A stretch of DNA of 64,000 nt from Chara braunii (lineage: Eukaryota > Streptophyta > Charophyceae > Charales > Characeae). Position numbers and translations under genes: made by a program. The stretch lies in contig BFEA01000294.1 of NCBI GenBank assembly GCA_003427395.1, forward strand, positions 1,699,269 through 1,763,268, in the 5' to 3' direction. The notes beneath the pieces were generated by a model. That model saw nothing but the letters and a program-made list of their open reading frames with translations. It made no database searches and was not told the DNA's origin. Below, piece after piece: positions 12,640 through 24,036 of the stretch (the first letter of the stretch is position 1; every line of letters begins with the position of its first letter).

Positions 12640-13500
12640 TTGCAGGTGACCGCCCTTCATTTCGAGGCACATGGGGAAGTCGATAGTAGTCCTCTTCTTT
12701 ATTGTTTTGAGGACTATGCTGCCCGACTCGTTCCTATGTTGGGTACTCATGTTCAAGGACAAGATGTGTGTGCGACATTTTCTCCGTCCGCCAACAGTGA
12801 CTTATCGTCTTCAAGCGGTTCTTCATGGGATTCGGCATGCGAGTGCAACATAAAGGTATTGGACCCACTCACATCCGAGGATTTCGCATGGCTTCCTCTC
12901 TCGACCACGGGCCGCTTGTCAAGACTGCAATGCGCAACATTATGCGCTTATCTTCATATGCACTTATCCTTCTATGCACCACCAACTTCGTCGACGGATG
13001 ACGAAGTCGCGGTGGGGGACATCCTTGCGTATGTTACCAAGGTGGCTCGCAAGTTTCGCAAGCAGCGGTATGATGACAACAACGTACCTCTCCTCTATGT
13101 CCGCATCCAAGTTGGGCAAGCGTCCTGCAGCGCTTTGCTGGATAGCGGTGCGCCATGCAATTTCATGAGCCAAACCTTTATGCAAAGGGCTGGCCTTGGC
13201 ACACAAGTTTGGAGGAAGGCAAACCCGACGGCGATCAAGTTGGCAGACTGAAGGACGCAGCAACTTATCGACCGCTACATCGAGGCCGTACCGGTGTATT
13301 TCGCACCTCATGCATGCGAACCGGTGACGTTCGACATTTTGGACACGAACTTCGACATTATTTTGGGAATGCCTTGGCTTGCAAGTGCGGATTAGATGGT
13401 CAACTTCCACTGGCGAACGCAACGCTTTCGGCGTCGAAGTGTCATGTATTATTCCTCTTCCACACCCTCTGATCCGATGCCAAGTGGTGACAGCCAAGTC
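12640..13500 (+). pseudogene. Gypsy aspartic protease
   Basis: VRIQVGQASCSALLDSGAP carries the Asp-Ser-Gly active site, followed by NFMSQTFMQRAGLG. An in-frame stop ends the reading at 13251 (after KLAD). The second half continues in other frames (near 13330, reading FDIILGMPWL). The flanking word CFEDYAARLVPMLG upstream matches the linker of the 592-6279 element. Confidence 0.85.
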
Positions 13501-14331
13501 ATTCCGGGCTACTTGCGCTTACGAGCAACCCGATGAGATAGGCCTATATTTCCTACGGACCGTCGCGGTAGCCGACTCTTCATCCACGAACTTGTCTTCG
13601 GACCCCCGTGTGGTGCGGTTGCTTGACGAGTTCATCGACATCTTCGAGTCACCTACCGGTGTGGTGCCGATCGGCCGATCTCTCATGAGATCATTCTTGA
13701 GGTCGGTGCCGTGCCGTTGAAAGGTTGCATTTATCGCATGAGCGAGGAGGAGCTTACAGTCCTCCGCGCGCTACTCGATGACTTGATGGACAACAATCAT
13801 ATTTTTCATCACCACTTCAGGACACCCTTCACCACTTCAGGATGCAGCCTGCCTAAACAGGTGGTTTTCAGGGTTTTTGGACCTTTCACCACTTCAGGAC
13901 GATTCAAGTCTGAAAATCATGAATGGTCCTTGAAGTGGTGAAGGCTCCGAAGACCCTAAAAACCACCTGTTTAGGCAGGCTGCATCCTTAAGTGGTGAAG
14001 GGTAGTTTTCATGATCTTCGGACCTTTCACCGCTGTAGGACCATTCAAGATTTTTAGACTACCCAAAACTCTCACTTGACCACTTTCAGGACACCTTCAC
14101 CACTTCAAGATGTAGCCTGCCTAAACAGGTGGTTTTCAGGGTCTTTAGACCTTTCACCACTTCAGGAGCATTCAACATTTTCAGACTGCCCAAAACTTAC
14201 ACTTCAGAATTTTCATTCTTGAACTTTCAGCTACCCGATAACCGGTTGTGACAAGGGCTGGATCCGCCCTAGTAGCGCCAGTTCTTTTTGTACGGAAGAA
14301 AAACAAGGATTTACAATTGTGCATCGACTTC
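13500..14331 (+). pseudogene. RT N-terminal part, split by a foldback repeat and truncated
   Basis: Linker sequence (VVRLLDEFIDIFESPTGVV, KGCIYRMSEEEL) leads toward the RT fingers and is broken near 13805 by the inverted repeat at 13824-14180. RT sequence resumes at about 14240 with APVLFVRKKNKDLQLCID, then passes at GACTTC (14326-14331) straight into integrase. The palm with YxDD and RNase H are missing. Confidence 0.8.
13824..14180. repeat. foldback repeat: ~83-bp inverted arms plus a third direct copy
   Basis: Arm 13824-13906 is nearly the reverse complement of 13920-14003, with a 13-base spacer. Shared words are CACCACTTCAGGAT, GCAGCCTGCCTAAACAGG and GTGGTTTT. A third copy, in the first orientation, runs at about 14090-14180 with CACCACTTCAAGATGTAGCC. 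The block is inserted in the RT region. It could form a strong hairpin; no coding or TIR-type ends are seen. Confidence 0.9.
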
Positions 14332-14660
14332 TCGAGCGCTTTTGGTGGCCCGACCTTCTCGACAACGTCACACGCTATTGTGAGTTATGCAAGGTTTGCC
14401 AAAGCTGCAAATCCTGCAACCATCGTCCGTACGATGAGTTGCGACCATTACCGGTGCCCTTGCGCTGGAGGGAAGCGATTACCATGCCGGACCGTTCCCC
14501 AAGCACAAGACCGGTGTGGATGGGATTCTTACGGTGGTCGACCGACTCACCAAGTTCGCCATGTTTTTGCCTTGCCGCTATCATGCCAAGCCATCGGAAT
14601 TGGCCGAGGTTCTTAACTCCGGTTGGATTCAAACCAAGGGTTACCCCAAGGAAATTGTCT
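14319..14660 (+). pseudogene. Gypsy integrase fragment
   Basis: LLERFWWPDLLDNVTRYCELCKVC gives the second half of the zinc-binding region, followed by LRPLPVP and by LTKFAMF-like and CRYHAKP-like core pieces in shifting frames. It ends with KGYPKEIV near 14657. The first His pair is lost at the deletion junction. Up to the polypurine tract at 14883 only scraps remain. Confidence 0.75.
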
Positions 14661-14882
14661 GCAACCGCGACACTTGGTTCATGTTCGATTTTTGATTGGC
14701 ACTCATCAAATGATGGGGCTCATCTCTCAAGCCAATTTCGGCTCGCCTACTTGGTACACTTTGCGTACTGCACCCCGAACGCAAGATGCAAGGCAAGTCG
14801 GTATCATCGGCTCCACGTCGCACCCGCGTCCGGGTTCCACCTTCAGATCGTCAGCTGCGCCCTCGACCTGGCTGGACTTCAT

Positions 14883-14895
14883 AAGGAGGGGGGGG
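14883..14895 (+). other. polypurine tract
   Basis: AAGGAGGGGGGGG directly precedes the 3' LTR start TGTTACGTGC. Confidence 0.85.
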
Positions 14896-16227
14896 TGTTA
14901 CGTGCTGTGCTGCAACAGGCTGCATGGGCCATTTTCAGGCCCGTGTTGTTTCTAGCCTGAAAACAAGGGCCTACAGGCTTTGTGTTGTTTTCAGCCTGAA
15001 AGTCTGAAAACAAGGGCCTACAGGCCCCATGTTGTTTTCAACATGAAAGCCTTAAAACAAGGGCCTACTGGCCTTGTGTTGTTTCAGCTAAATCAGGGCC
15101 TTCCCGGCCTTGAGTGTTTTCAGCCTGAAACTGAGGGCCATTTTCAGACCCTCATCAGTTCGACCCGCCCTGAAACTCAGGCAACAAACCAGGGTTTTAG
15201 CACAGGCCATTTCGGGCCTGTTTTCAAGACAACCTTTGTGTGGAGCTTCAATGCCAGGGTCTGGCACGTTTCGGCATTGGCAGGAGCATCCTCCTGGACG
15301 GGGCAGCACTACATAGGACTGGGCCGCCCTGCAAGCCGGCAGGTAGTTCTTAGGTACTTCCCAGGCACTTCACGTGCAGTTCAGGAGGCAGGAGGTAGTC
15401 TTCAGGATTCGGCCGCAGCACTCTGGAGGGTGCTGCAGGAGTAGTAGTAGCGCTAGCAGTAGTCTTCAGAGCTGGGCGCTAGTAGCGTTAGCAGTAGTCT
15501 TCAGCGCTGGGCGCTCTTAGGAGCTAGGTTAGTACTGGGGGGAGAGAGAGAGAGAGATTGGGCGGAGGCCAGGGATACTTACCTGCAGCGCCATAGCCTC
15601 ATCTTCGCCTTCGAGGTACCCGCAACACAGCGCCTACTTCACAGGTTAGTACCTGGTGTATGAGAGAGAGAGAGGTCTTCTTCATCTTCTCAGTCCATCT
15701 CCATCTCACCCTCTCGCTACCTGACTTCACTGCATCAGCAGACTATGAGAGAGCGGGCTTGGTGACATTTGGATCCAAACTCGACATTTGGGCTTCAGAC
15801 ATTTTGATGAGGGATTACTTGAGACTCGTAACAAAGACTTGGTGTTGACGACATTCCCATCTCTCCCCCTCTTCTTCGTCTGTTCCCCTCCGCTTCATCT
15901 GTGCGTGATCTGGACCTGGCGCCTTCTTCTTCTGTATAGCGCTAGGCCCCTTCACACGTGTGATGAGAATGATGTATGTTGGGTCTGCGTTGCAACAATG
16001 ATTGGGATGGTCATTGGTATCCTAGCATTCTGCTACGTTGTCTTGCACCACGTGATAGGGGTCAGTCCCGGTCAGGTCAGGACTTGTATCTAAGTCTTCT
16101 GCTGCGCCACAAGGTGCCATTTTCTATGTATCAGAACGCACATTGCTTGTTGAGATTCCACTTGCACTGCATTGTCCACTTTTTATCACATTGTGGATCC
16201 TCACATCGCCCAACTAGGCATGTAACA
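14896..16227 (+). repeat. 3' LTR
   Basis: It starts TGTTACGTGC and ends GCATGTAACA. It is about 80 bp longer than the 5' LTR, largely because of a tandem duplication around 15440-15520 (GCGCTAGCAGTAGTCTTCAG.. repeated). It is followed by GA repeat that continues the interrupted microsatellite. Confidence 0.9.
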
Positions 16228-17484
16228 GAGAGAGAGAGAGAGAGAGAGAGGTGTTTGAATCAAATTTGCGGCGCATCTCATGCGTGGGGGTGCCGCACGC
16301 GCATGCACGCACACACGTATTAGCTAGGACCCGACGTCATGCACAAAAACACTTCAAACTTGTACTTCGCGAGGGTGGGCAGACAATATATAGTCTGGAT
16401 TCGAATTCAGGTCTGTGCATCTCGGTTATGGGTCACTATTTCTCTGTTTTCTCGCTTTTCTTTTCTTTTTTCGTTTTTCTTGTCTTAGGAATACGTGCAG
16501 TGGCCCTAAGGGCCTCTACTCACCAAATGCACAAAAGACAAAACATATGGTGGCATATTATTCCACGTTCTGCGGAAGATGAATTCTAATTTTGCACATT
16601 TCGTGAGTCGTGCAGCCAAGCCCTAAGAGTCACGTGCAGAGACCAACAGGGCCTAGCTACGTCGGCAACCCATAACTGCTGAAACACAGACCTGAATTCG
16701 AATCTTGATTCGGCCAGCTCGTGCTGTACTTCATAGTCATTGCCTACCTCGACTTTGGTGGGGGGGTCTGCGCTACATGGCTTCGAGGACCCTTCAGATA
16801 GCCTGCATGGGCCGTCTGAGCCGTGTTAAGGGGATCCGTTCTCTCTATCTCTCGCCCCCCCTTGTCTACACACACACCCCGTACAAAAAAAAAAAGAAAA
16901 AAAAAGCGCATCTGCGCCACATCACAGACACCCCCCAACCCCAGCACCCCCTAGCCAGACCAACCCCCCCACCTCCCCCCCAAACCCAAAATTTTATTGC
17001 AGATTCGGTGTCCTCTTGCCGAGCGCAGAACGACCCCGGTTTAAAAACAAAAGGGGGTCTGAAATCCCCCGGCAGGTGAGTGCGCTGGGAGGGCCCGGAA
17101 CCGGGTGCCGTGCCCGGCCAGGCCCGCCCGGGCCCCTGCCTGTCACCCGGGCGGCCCGGATCCCCACTCAGAAAAAAAACCCTCCCTTTTGTAGTGATCG
17201 CGGTCCTATGCAGGAGAATATGGTACCTATGTGAGTTGGAGCTGAGAGGAGCAGTTTCCTGCCCCACGTGGATTTCGCCCTGCCTCTCTGGCAGGGCACC
17301 AAAGCCAAACGAAGAGAACAAAAAAACGAAACAACAGCTACAGCAATAACGTTCCTCACATGCTGACCACATACATTCCTCAAAGCACTGGTGTCACGGC
17401 TAACAAGTGACCACGGGCCACTCTGGTAGCCTAGCGATGAAATGAAAAAAAAAAAAAAAAAAAAAACCTAAATGTAGTGGTGGT
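16228..17484. other. right part of TTAA element copy 1
   Basis: This holds the GA continuation, unassigned sequence (16250-16860), A- and C-rich runs (16885-17000), the inverted GC-rich block (17040-17175, GGCCCGCCCGGGCCCC), and the direct copy of the internal segment with hairpin GCCCTGCC-nn-GGCAGGGC (about 17278-17299). It ends in an A-run and the terminal inverted repeat. No convincing gene. Confidence 0.6.
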
Positions 17485-17488
17485 TTAA

Positions 17489-17985
17489 GTCTAGTGAGTT
17501 TGGACAGGAGATCGGCATCTCTAGGAAACTAATGCGTCAATCTGTCGGTCCTTGGGAAGTCCTTGATGTTGTGGGGAATGATCTGGATGGTCCCTCCTAT
17601 GTTACTGTATCCCTGGTCGCCTGTGCAACTATCCCGTATTTCGCGCTTCTAAGCTTGCATCATTTGCTGATGCTGCAGTCAACCATGGATGGCTACATGG
17701 ACATTGATGATATTGTTGATAGGGTTCCAAAGCCAACTGGTAGAGGACAACCACTGAAACCTCAAAGGGAATACCGGGTCAGATTCAGGCATCAGGTGGA
17801 TCCAAAAGAAGATAGTTGGTTCACGAAGGAGGAGCTAACTATCAACGCAAAGTCAAGGGCAAAGCAGCTAAGTAAAAGCATCTTAGCGACTTTCAAAGCT
17901 AAGGAGGGTGGGAGTGCGAGGAAAGGGCTCCTCGAGAAGGTCTTCGGGCGTACCCCCAGTTCCCTTGCATTTTCTGTGGGCTGTT
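17489..17985 (+). pseudogene. old Gypsy integrase C-terminal / chromodomain-like fragment, downstream half
   Basis: It continues the fragment at 7440-7720: SEFGQEIGISRKLM, then SVGPWEVLDVVGNDLDGPSYV (GPY/F-like module), and after a break MDGYMDIDDIVDRV, EYRVRFRHQVDPKEDSWFTKEEL (chromodomain-like tail). The homologous region of the 22297-31124 element reads YFGPWEVLDIVEEQVDRPYV. A purine tract AAGGAGGGTGGGAG near 17902 may be the old polypurine tract. Confidence 0.8.
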
Positions 17986-18656
17986 GAACCCTGGGGTTGG
18001 GTTACTCCAAGCCCGCAACGCCTGGCTGCAGTGTGCACTTTTCAGTGCTTGTGTGAACGGGCCCTGTTTTTGGCAGCGATGTCACAAGGACAGCGCTGAT
18101 CAATGAGAGAGCAGCCAACATGCTGGGCCACATATCAGAGTTGTGCGACCATAACCAATTTGGCCCCAGCCCGAATCTGAAACTTGGCCTGGGTGCAGAT
18201 TTTGAGTCCGCACGTGAAGCTACTGGGCCCATGTGCCGTCGAACACTTTCCATATAGGGAAGTGCCCGCTGCCCTTCCAGACATTCAGTCTGGACCTCCC
18301 CTGCGGCAGCGCTGCTACTCTGACCGCTGGAGGGAGAAAGGGCTGGGCGCACAGGCATTTGCTGGGAGTGAGTCTGCCTTAGCCGGGCATAGCTTGCTCG
18401 TGGCTAGTGATGGTGATAAGGGGGTCTTCGGGCAGGGGAGACTGAGGACAGGAGGAGAGATAGAGGGAGAAGAGACATGTGCCTGATGTGTATGTGGTGG
18501 TCTGCATGGGTGACCTTGTGTACATTGGTCTTTGGCTGGAGTGTTTCCTGGTTGCAACTTTGTAGCGTAGGCTAGTATAGGTGCTGAGTAGGGATAGACT
18601 GTGCGCTTAGCGTCAGTCGAGAAGAGCGACATTGGATGCATTGTTGATGGTCGCCA
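17986..18656. other. unassigned intergenic sequence
   Basis: I see no gene, RNA or clear repeat here; it could be LTR remains of the old Gypsy fragment. Open stretches are short and lack recognisable motifs. Confidence 0.4.
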
Positions 18657-18670
18657 GTTGGGGTTAATAT

Positions 18671-19195
18671 ATATTTTTTTCTCTTTAAAAAGTAATCTAT
18701 ATTCTTCTCTCAATCTATTTCATCGTTCTTTGGTAGTACACATCTATCTCATCCTCTCACTAGTCTAGTACGAGGGAACACCAACCAACCCGGATCTCTC
18801 CCCAGCCCTTGGGGGTAGGTCTGCACCACAGCTATGGTGCGAGAGCAAGGCTGTACCAGTCCGTCATCACGGTGACGAGGGGTGGGCAGGCATTGCCGAT
18901 GGGGGAAATCGGCAGTGCTAGCGCCGAGCAATGGCCAGTCACTGCACCTCCCCCTAACCCCCCCCCCCCCCCAACCCCACATGGCGGTGTCTAATGGCCA
19001 ACATTGTCGCTGCATAGCAGCCAACAACATCAGCCAAGGTCCTGCCAATGCTGGCTTGGGGGGCCAACCGGTTATCTCTAGCTGTTAGAACACCAAGCTT
19101 GCCCAGGCACGTACATGAGGCCAATGTGGGGATTGAACCCACGACCTCCTGAATGCAACTTCTGTGCCCAACTAACTGAGCTAGGCCCGCAGGCC
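18671..19195 (-). mobile_element. tRNA-headed retroposon (SINE-like), 525 bp
   Basis: Perfect 14-bp target duplications GTTGGGGTTAATAT flank it (18657-18670 and 19196-19209). On the minus strand it starts with a tRNA-like head containing CTAGCTCAGTTAGTTGGG (A box) and GGTTCAATCCC (B box) and ends in an A/T-rich tail (AAAGAGAAAAAAATATAT) next to the duplication. Head, tail and duplication are the hallmarks of an L1-type target-primed SINE insertion. The body has a poly-G run on this strand (18958-18973). No protein is encoded. Confidence 0.85.
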
Positions 19196-19429
19196 GTTGG
19201 GGTTAATATTGACATTTGAGTTCATTGCATTGCTTTTATTTTGGCTTGTATCTTGGCGCATGTTAGTTTCTGCTTGGTACATGACTATCTGGTCTTCAAT
19301 GTGATGATGCAATTTGGTTTTCTGTCTGTCGCTCTTGCTCATTTTCCTTGCATATGGCTCTGGAAAACCACTTTCCCTGAGAGGTTTGTCCTTTTTTTGC
19401 TAACTCATTTGGGGTTCTGATGTAGCAGT

Positions 19430-19925
19430 GGCCAAACTCGGTCATCTGGTCCAGTAGTGCCTCTGAGACAATGGCTCTGGCACCACGATATTTGCACAAA
19501 GATGAAAATATCTCTTGATGGCGCCGCAATATTTGCAAAAGATGAAAATATCTCTTGATGGCGCCGCAATGTTTGCAAAACATGAAGGTATCTCTTGATG
19601 GAGAATCGAAATAATCTTTTGGGGGGTTCAATGTAGTACCGGCCAAAATATTCTCTCTTTATGGGGTCGGAAACAATGTTTTTCGTGGGTGGAGGGGAGT
19701 TCGATGTATCAATGGCTGAACTTTGGTAATCTGATCTGGTAGTGCCCCTGAGATAATGGCACTGGTGCAGTTATATTTCGAAAGAAATATGAAAATTCTC
19801 TTGATTTGCAGAGTTCCTGAACAAAGTACAATTTTAAGATTGTGGACCACAAGCCTTGTTATCAACATCTGGAACTGAATTCCCTTAAGCCTTGTTCTCA
19901 ACATCTGGAACTGAATTCCCTCGAT
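19430..19925. repeat. short tandem repeats (~44-bp unit and larger diverged unit)
   Basis: GAAAATATCTCTTGATGGCG-containing units recur about three times between 19490 and 19605. A diverged copy of the larger context (GTAGTGCCYCTGAGAYAATGGC) reappears at about 19738. A 39-bp duplication with CAACATCTGGAACTGAATTC lies at about 19848-19923. Confidence 0.7.
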
Positions 19926-22296
19926 GGATAATCCTTTGCAATTACAACAGTTGAGGTCCGATAGGCGAAGCAGCCCAGGTATGTTCTGACAGCATGGTAT
20001 TATCCTTCGATATATTCTCAAGTGAAAGTCAAAAATATCGTCTGTTTGTATATGACACTGAACATAATGTCATAGTCTGATATTCCGTGCCCTCCAGCCT
20101 GCTGCGTGAAATATTTTGACTACTGAGCAGATGGGAGTTATTTCGTCCAAACTTGCATGTAGATGAAGACGTCACTAGTACTGAAAAGAAGTGGCAGGCA
20201 GGGGAGCCACTGGTTGGAGTGTTTGGTCAGGATTAGGAAAGGCAGCGTTTTCCAATTGCTGCATGGACGGAAATCCAGGCTGGTGAATTTTATCATGATG
20301 TGATAAGTCAGTACCTCCCATCTTCTGTGTGTTGTAGTGCTATGTGTTCTTTCTTTTTGTCATCGTTTTCTTTTTTCCTCTGTTGATCCCCTGTAGATTG
20401 GGTCATTGTAGCCTGTCTTTCATGGCAGTGTCTTCCCTATTGCCCCAATTCTTGTCCTCGTCCTTTCTTGGCTGGCCGTGAGGTTGTCTGTTGTTGTGTC
20501 GTGTCGTGTCCTCCCTGATGTCACCCCTTTCTCTGCTCTTCCTGTTGTTGTGCCGCCACGTCAGTGCACAGATGCCAGCCTTCTTTGTCTCCTCTTGTAT
20601 CCATCCCTGCTCTGCCCTACTCTTCCCCCTTCTGCCGCAGCCAGAAGCCCTGTGCAGTGTGTGGTGCAATGGATTGTCTCTGAAGGATGTGGGTAAGAAG
20701 GAAGATGATGAAGAGGCATACGAGGGAGCAGCAGCAGCCGCACAAGGCTTGGAGGAACAGGAGAGTGAAAACTCGCCTTTCCTTGTCTTTCCCGTTTTCC
20801 TCTTTTTCATGCTTTCCTCTTTTTTTTTCTCCCATTCTCTGTGTGCTGCGGTGGTAGAGGAAGGCAACGAAGAACAGGCCAGTGCGAGTTATCCCCGTTC
20901 TGAGGATGAAGGGTGAAAATCCAGTACATTTCCCAGCCATTTTCTTTCTCAGTCATGCTCGTGTCGCAAGTTTTGGGGGTTCGCCTACTGGAACTTGTGC
21001 AGCTTCGTGTTTTTGGGTGTGAACGGTGTTTCTAAGCTCTGTAAAGGAAGGGCCAAGAATACTGCTGTTTCTTTCCCTGTTTCAAAGCTATGCACCCCCT
21101 GACAATCCATGAAATCAATTTCAGCAGTTGCCTATCACCACTACAGTCCTATGCCTGACTACCCCTCGATGGTGACTGCTGCCAGTTGGTTTCAATGAGC
21201 CTGTGTCCTCAGGAACCATTTGAGATTTGCTTGATGTTGTGTTGGGATCTCACCTTGTGCGCCGATTCAGCACGTAGACTCAGCCTCTATTTTCACAATT
21301 TTTCAGATGCAAGTGGGGCAAGGCGAGTGATGTTGAATTGAGGCTTTGGCTTGGCTCGTGATCTTGTCCTTGGAAAATCCAGCTTAGCACCTGATTTGGA
21401 GTTGAGTGCCTGGTAGACCTTTTCATCCTGAAGTGAAGAGCCAAACGCTATCTTCTTCTATTTTTTTTTTTTCTTTTTCTTTTTCTTTTTTTTTTTCTTA
21501 CTCACAGCGGTCGGATATTTCGGTTGAACGGGGAAAGATCGGACTCTAGTGCTTCTGCAGCAGACTCTGAATTGACTCAGTGTGCATTCTGCTCCTTTCC
21601 GTCTCTCCTCCACACAGTGAAACTTTTGTGGTCGTAGGTTTGGCCAGGGGCCATAGATTTGTCCCGATGGAAAAAGGTTAGGCAGCATCAGACAGAAAGT
21701 AATGCAAGTGGTGCACCAGAGCTCTTGGCACATTTAAGGGCATTCTACAGGACCTAGAGTCAAACCCAGTATGGTATTGTCTGGGTGTTGATCCGGCAGA
21801 GAAATGGGATTCGGCACACATTCTCCTATTTTCGTTTGTGAAGTCTGCTTCTCAACCTGTACTGGCTGCAGAGTGCTCAGTTCAAAATCCTACTGTGTCT
21901 GTGCGGATTTTGACCCAGTATTCTGTATTGTGATTGGTTCTGTATTGAGTGCAATCAGACTATTGATATGTTCCTGTAGTTGAATGTTCTCTCAATTTCT
22001 GGGTTCATCATATGACGCTCTGAATCACCACAGTCCCTAACGCCTCGACAATGTGCAACTTTGAGCCAGCACTCGATTGGTGTGGGCTGTGGCCATTCGG
22101 TGGCTTTTCCCAAAATCCTGAGTCTGCTGACTTGGCATTTTACCGTTCGTTGAAATTTGACCAAAGATTCCGGAAAATATCATGGACAAATAAAACAAAA
22201 ATCTCTGCAATGTCTGCATGGACAGAAATTGGTGTGGCAGAGCAATGCATTATTTTCCCCGTTGTTACTGGTAGGCCCACATCAGTCTGGTTCAAT
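19926..22296. other. non-TE sequence without a recognisable gene
   Basis: Moderately complex DNA with T-rich runs (21460-21500). An open stretch at 20491-20916 (+) has acidic and Ala-rich segments (KKEDDEEAYEGAAAAAQG) but no family signature and low-complexity flanks; I do not call it a gene. The region lies upstream of the carrier gene and could hold its unrecognised 5' exons or promoter. Confidence 0.35.
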
Positions 22297-23306
22297 TGCA
22301 AGGAAAATGAGCAATAGCGAGATGACAATATTCAGATTGCACAATCACATTGAAAGCCAGATCGTATCCCAGTGTTCAGAAAGCAGCATTGCACCATATG
22401 ACACACCATATGACACCAATGGAGAATTGTAACACTGAAAACCAATGTCATTGAGAGCTTGCTCTCCCCACCACCAACATTATGTATCCAGGTCCTTCTC
22501 CCTACTTGTGCTCGACGCCCAGCCTGCTTGCTACACAATTACTACTAGCCTACTAATTGACCATGCAACTGCTGACGTCAGCAGCGAACGAAGTACTTGA
22601 AGTTGTCGCCTGTAGCAGACCACCGACAATACCAGGTATGTGCTCTCACATCATCATCATCCTTCTCTCTCCCCCTTGTCTGACACCCACGTCTTCCCTC
22701 TATAAACCCGAAGACCACCCCTGCACCTCACTGTACATCCAAGCCCTCAGCCAGGTATGAAGGCTGGGCTATGGCGCTGCCCTCAGCAGTGCCCTTGTTC
22801 CACACACGACCGCACGTGCACAGCACCTTGCTCCAGTCCTAGCAGCCAACACGCGAGCATGAGCTCCAGCCGCGCTGCCGCCAGCCAGCAAGTGCCCGAA
22901 TGAGCCTCCAGGCAGCGAGCTCTTTCCCATATGGAAAGAGCCTGCCTGTCTTCGCAGCCTGGCTGGCTTGGGCCTGGGCCCAGAAGCTTCCCGTAGGCCC
23001 CAGGATGCTGCGCCTCTCTTGCAGCTACTGGGCCTCATTCGGTTGGGCCTCCCAACTGTCTGTGTGTGAGGCTGCGATTCTCGTCCAGGGCGTGCATTAT
23101 TTTGGAAAGGCCTGGAAGGCCGTGGAATTGTCTCGCTGCTCAGCCTGTGTTTTCCTCAACCAACTGGGGCGACGAAACTGCCTGGACCCCAAATACAATA
23201 TTGACAGCTTAGGGCGTCTAGTGATTTGTTAGGCCCGCCTTCACTTAGGGCGGGCACATCTGCAGCAAGAGGCCCCTTAGGCCTGCCGAGGACGCATATC
23301 CTTGCA
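22297..23306 (-). repeat. 3' LTR (by minus-strand sense)
   Basis: Read on the plus strand it starts TGCAAGGAAAAT and ends ATCCTTGCA, giving an 8-bp inverted terminus TGCAAGGA. It contains TGACGTCA-like CTGACGTCAGC near 22572 and repeated GGCCTGGAAGGCC-type words. It is collinear with 30139-31124. Confidence 0.9.
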
Positions 23307-23325
23307 TTCCCTCCTCCTTTTCTTC
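23307..23325 (-). other. polypurine tract
   Basis: On the minus strand, AAAAGGAGGAGGGAA runs directly into the LTR start TGCAAGG. Confidence 0.8.
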
Positions 23326-23520
23326 GATAGTCCTCTGCGAAGTCTTCTAATCTGCAGGCATTTTTCCTTTGAGTTCCCTTTCATAGCCTGCAATAACTTG
23401 GGGTGCTGTTCGCATGAGCTCTTCTCTGGTGAACCAGTGATCTCCGTGAGGATCCAGATGATGTCTGAATCTCACACGGTACTGCATTCTTGGCTTAGGA
23501 GGGCGGCCTATACCCGGCGG

Positions 23521-24036
23521 TTAAGGCATTGGCATCACTCGATGCTGTGTGATTCTGTCGATGTCGACTTTGCCATCCATGGTTGGGGGCAGCATTGACC
23601 GTCTGGAAGGAAACTGTGCAGTCTCTGCGAGAGGTGCCAGCTTGGATGCATGAAAAACTGGGTGTGTGCGTAGATGAGGTGGGACGTGAATCACATAAGG
23701 TCTGTCCACCTGTTCCTCCACTATGTCCAGGACCTCCCAGGGGCCGAAATACTGTGGCATTAATTTTCTAGATATTCCTCGTTCCTGTCTCAGTTGAGGC
23801 GACTTTACCCAGACCCTTTCCCCCACCTGAAAGTTGGAAGGCCGTCTGTGTTTGTTCTCAGATGCAATCATAGCATCTTGATATTTCCTCATGTGCTCAA
23901 TGGCCTGCTGCAGCATCTGTTCGTATGTGACAACAAATTCTATGCTACCGGGTCCTGGAGTGGCCTGTTTCTCAGGTAGTAGGAAATCAAGGGCGGAACG
24001 GGGCTTCCAACCAAAATGAAGTTGGTTGGGAGTCAT
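23521..24036 (-). pseudogene. integrase C-terminal region of the 22297-31124 element
   Basis: It contains TPNQLHFGWKPRSALDFLLPE (end of the integrase core and linker), HRRPSNFQVGERVWVKSPQLR, and LMPQYFGPWEVLDIVEEQVDRPYV with VPPHLRTHPVFHASKLAP (GPY/F module). In Metaviridae this module contributes to target DNA or chromatin binding. The frame ends before a chromodomain tail. Confidence 0.85.

Noticed and set aside
20491-20916. Possible small secreted or acidic protein
   Set aside because: Hydrophobic start plus acidic stretch, but no family match, and low-complexity flanks; the T-rich strand gives similar false signals.
22769-23038. Cys/Ala-rich readings in the two LTRs (also 30602-30856)
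   Set aside because: Present in both LTR copies at the same place; non-coding LTR sequence.
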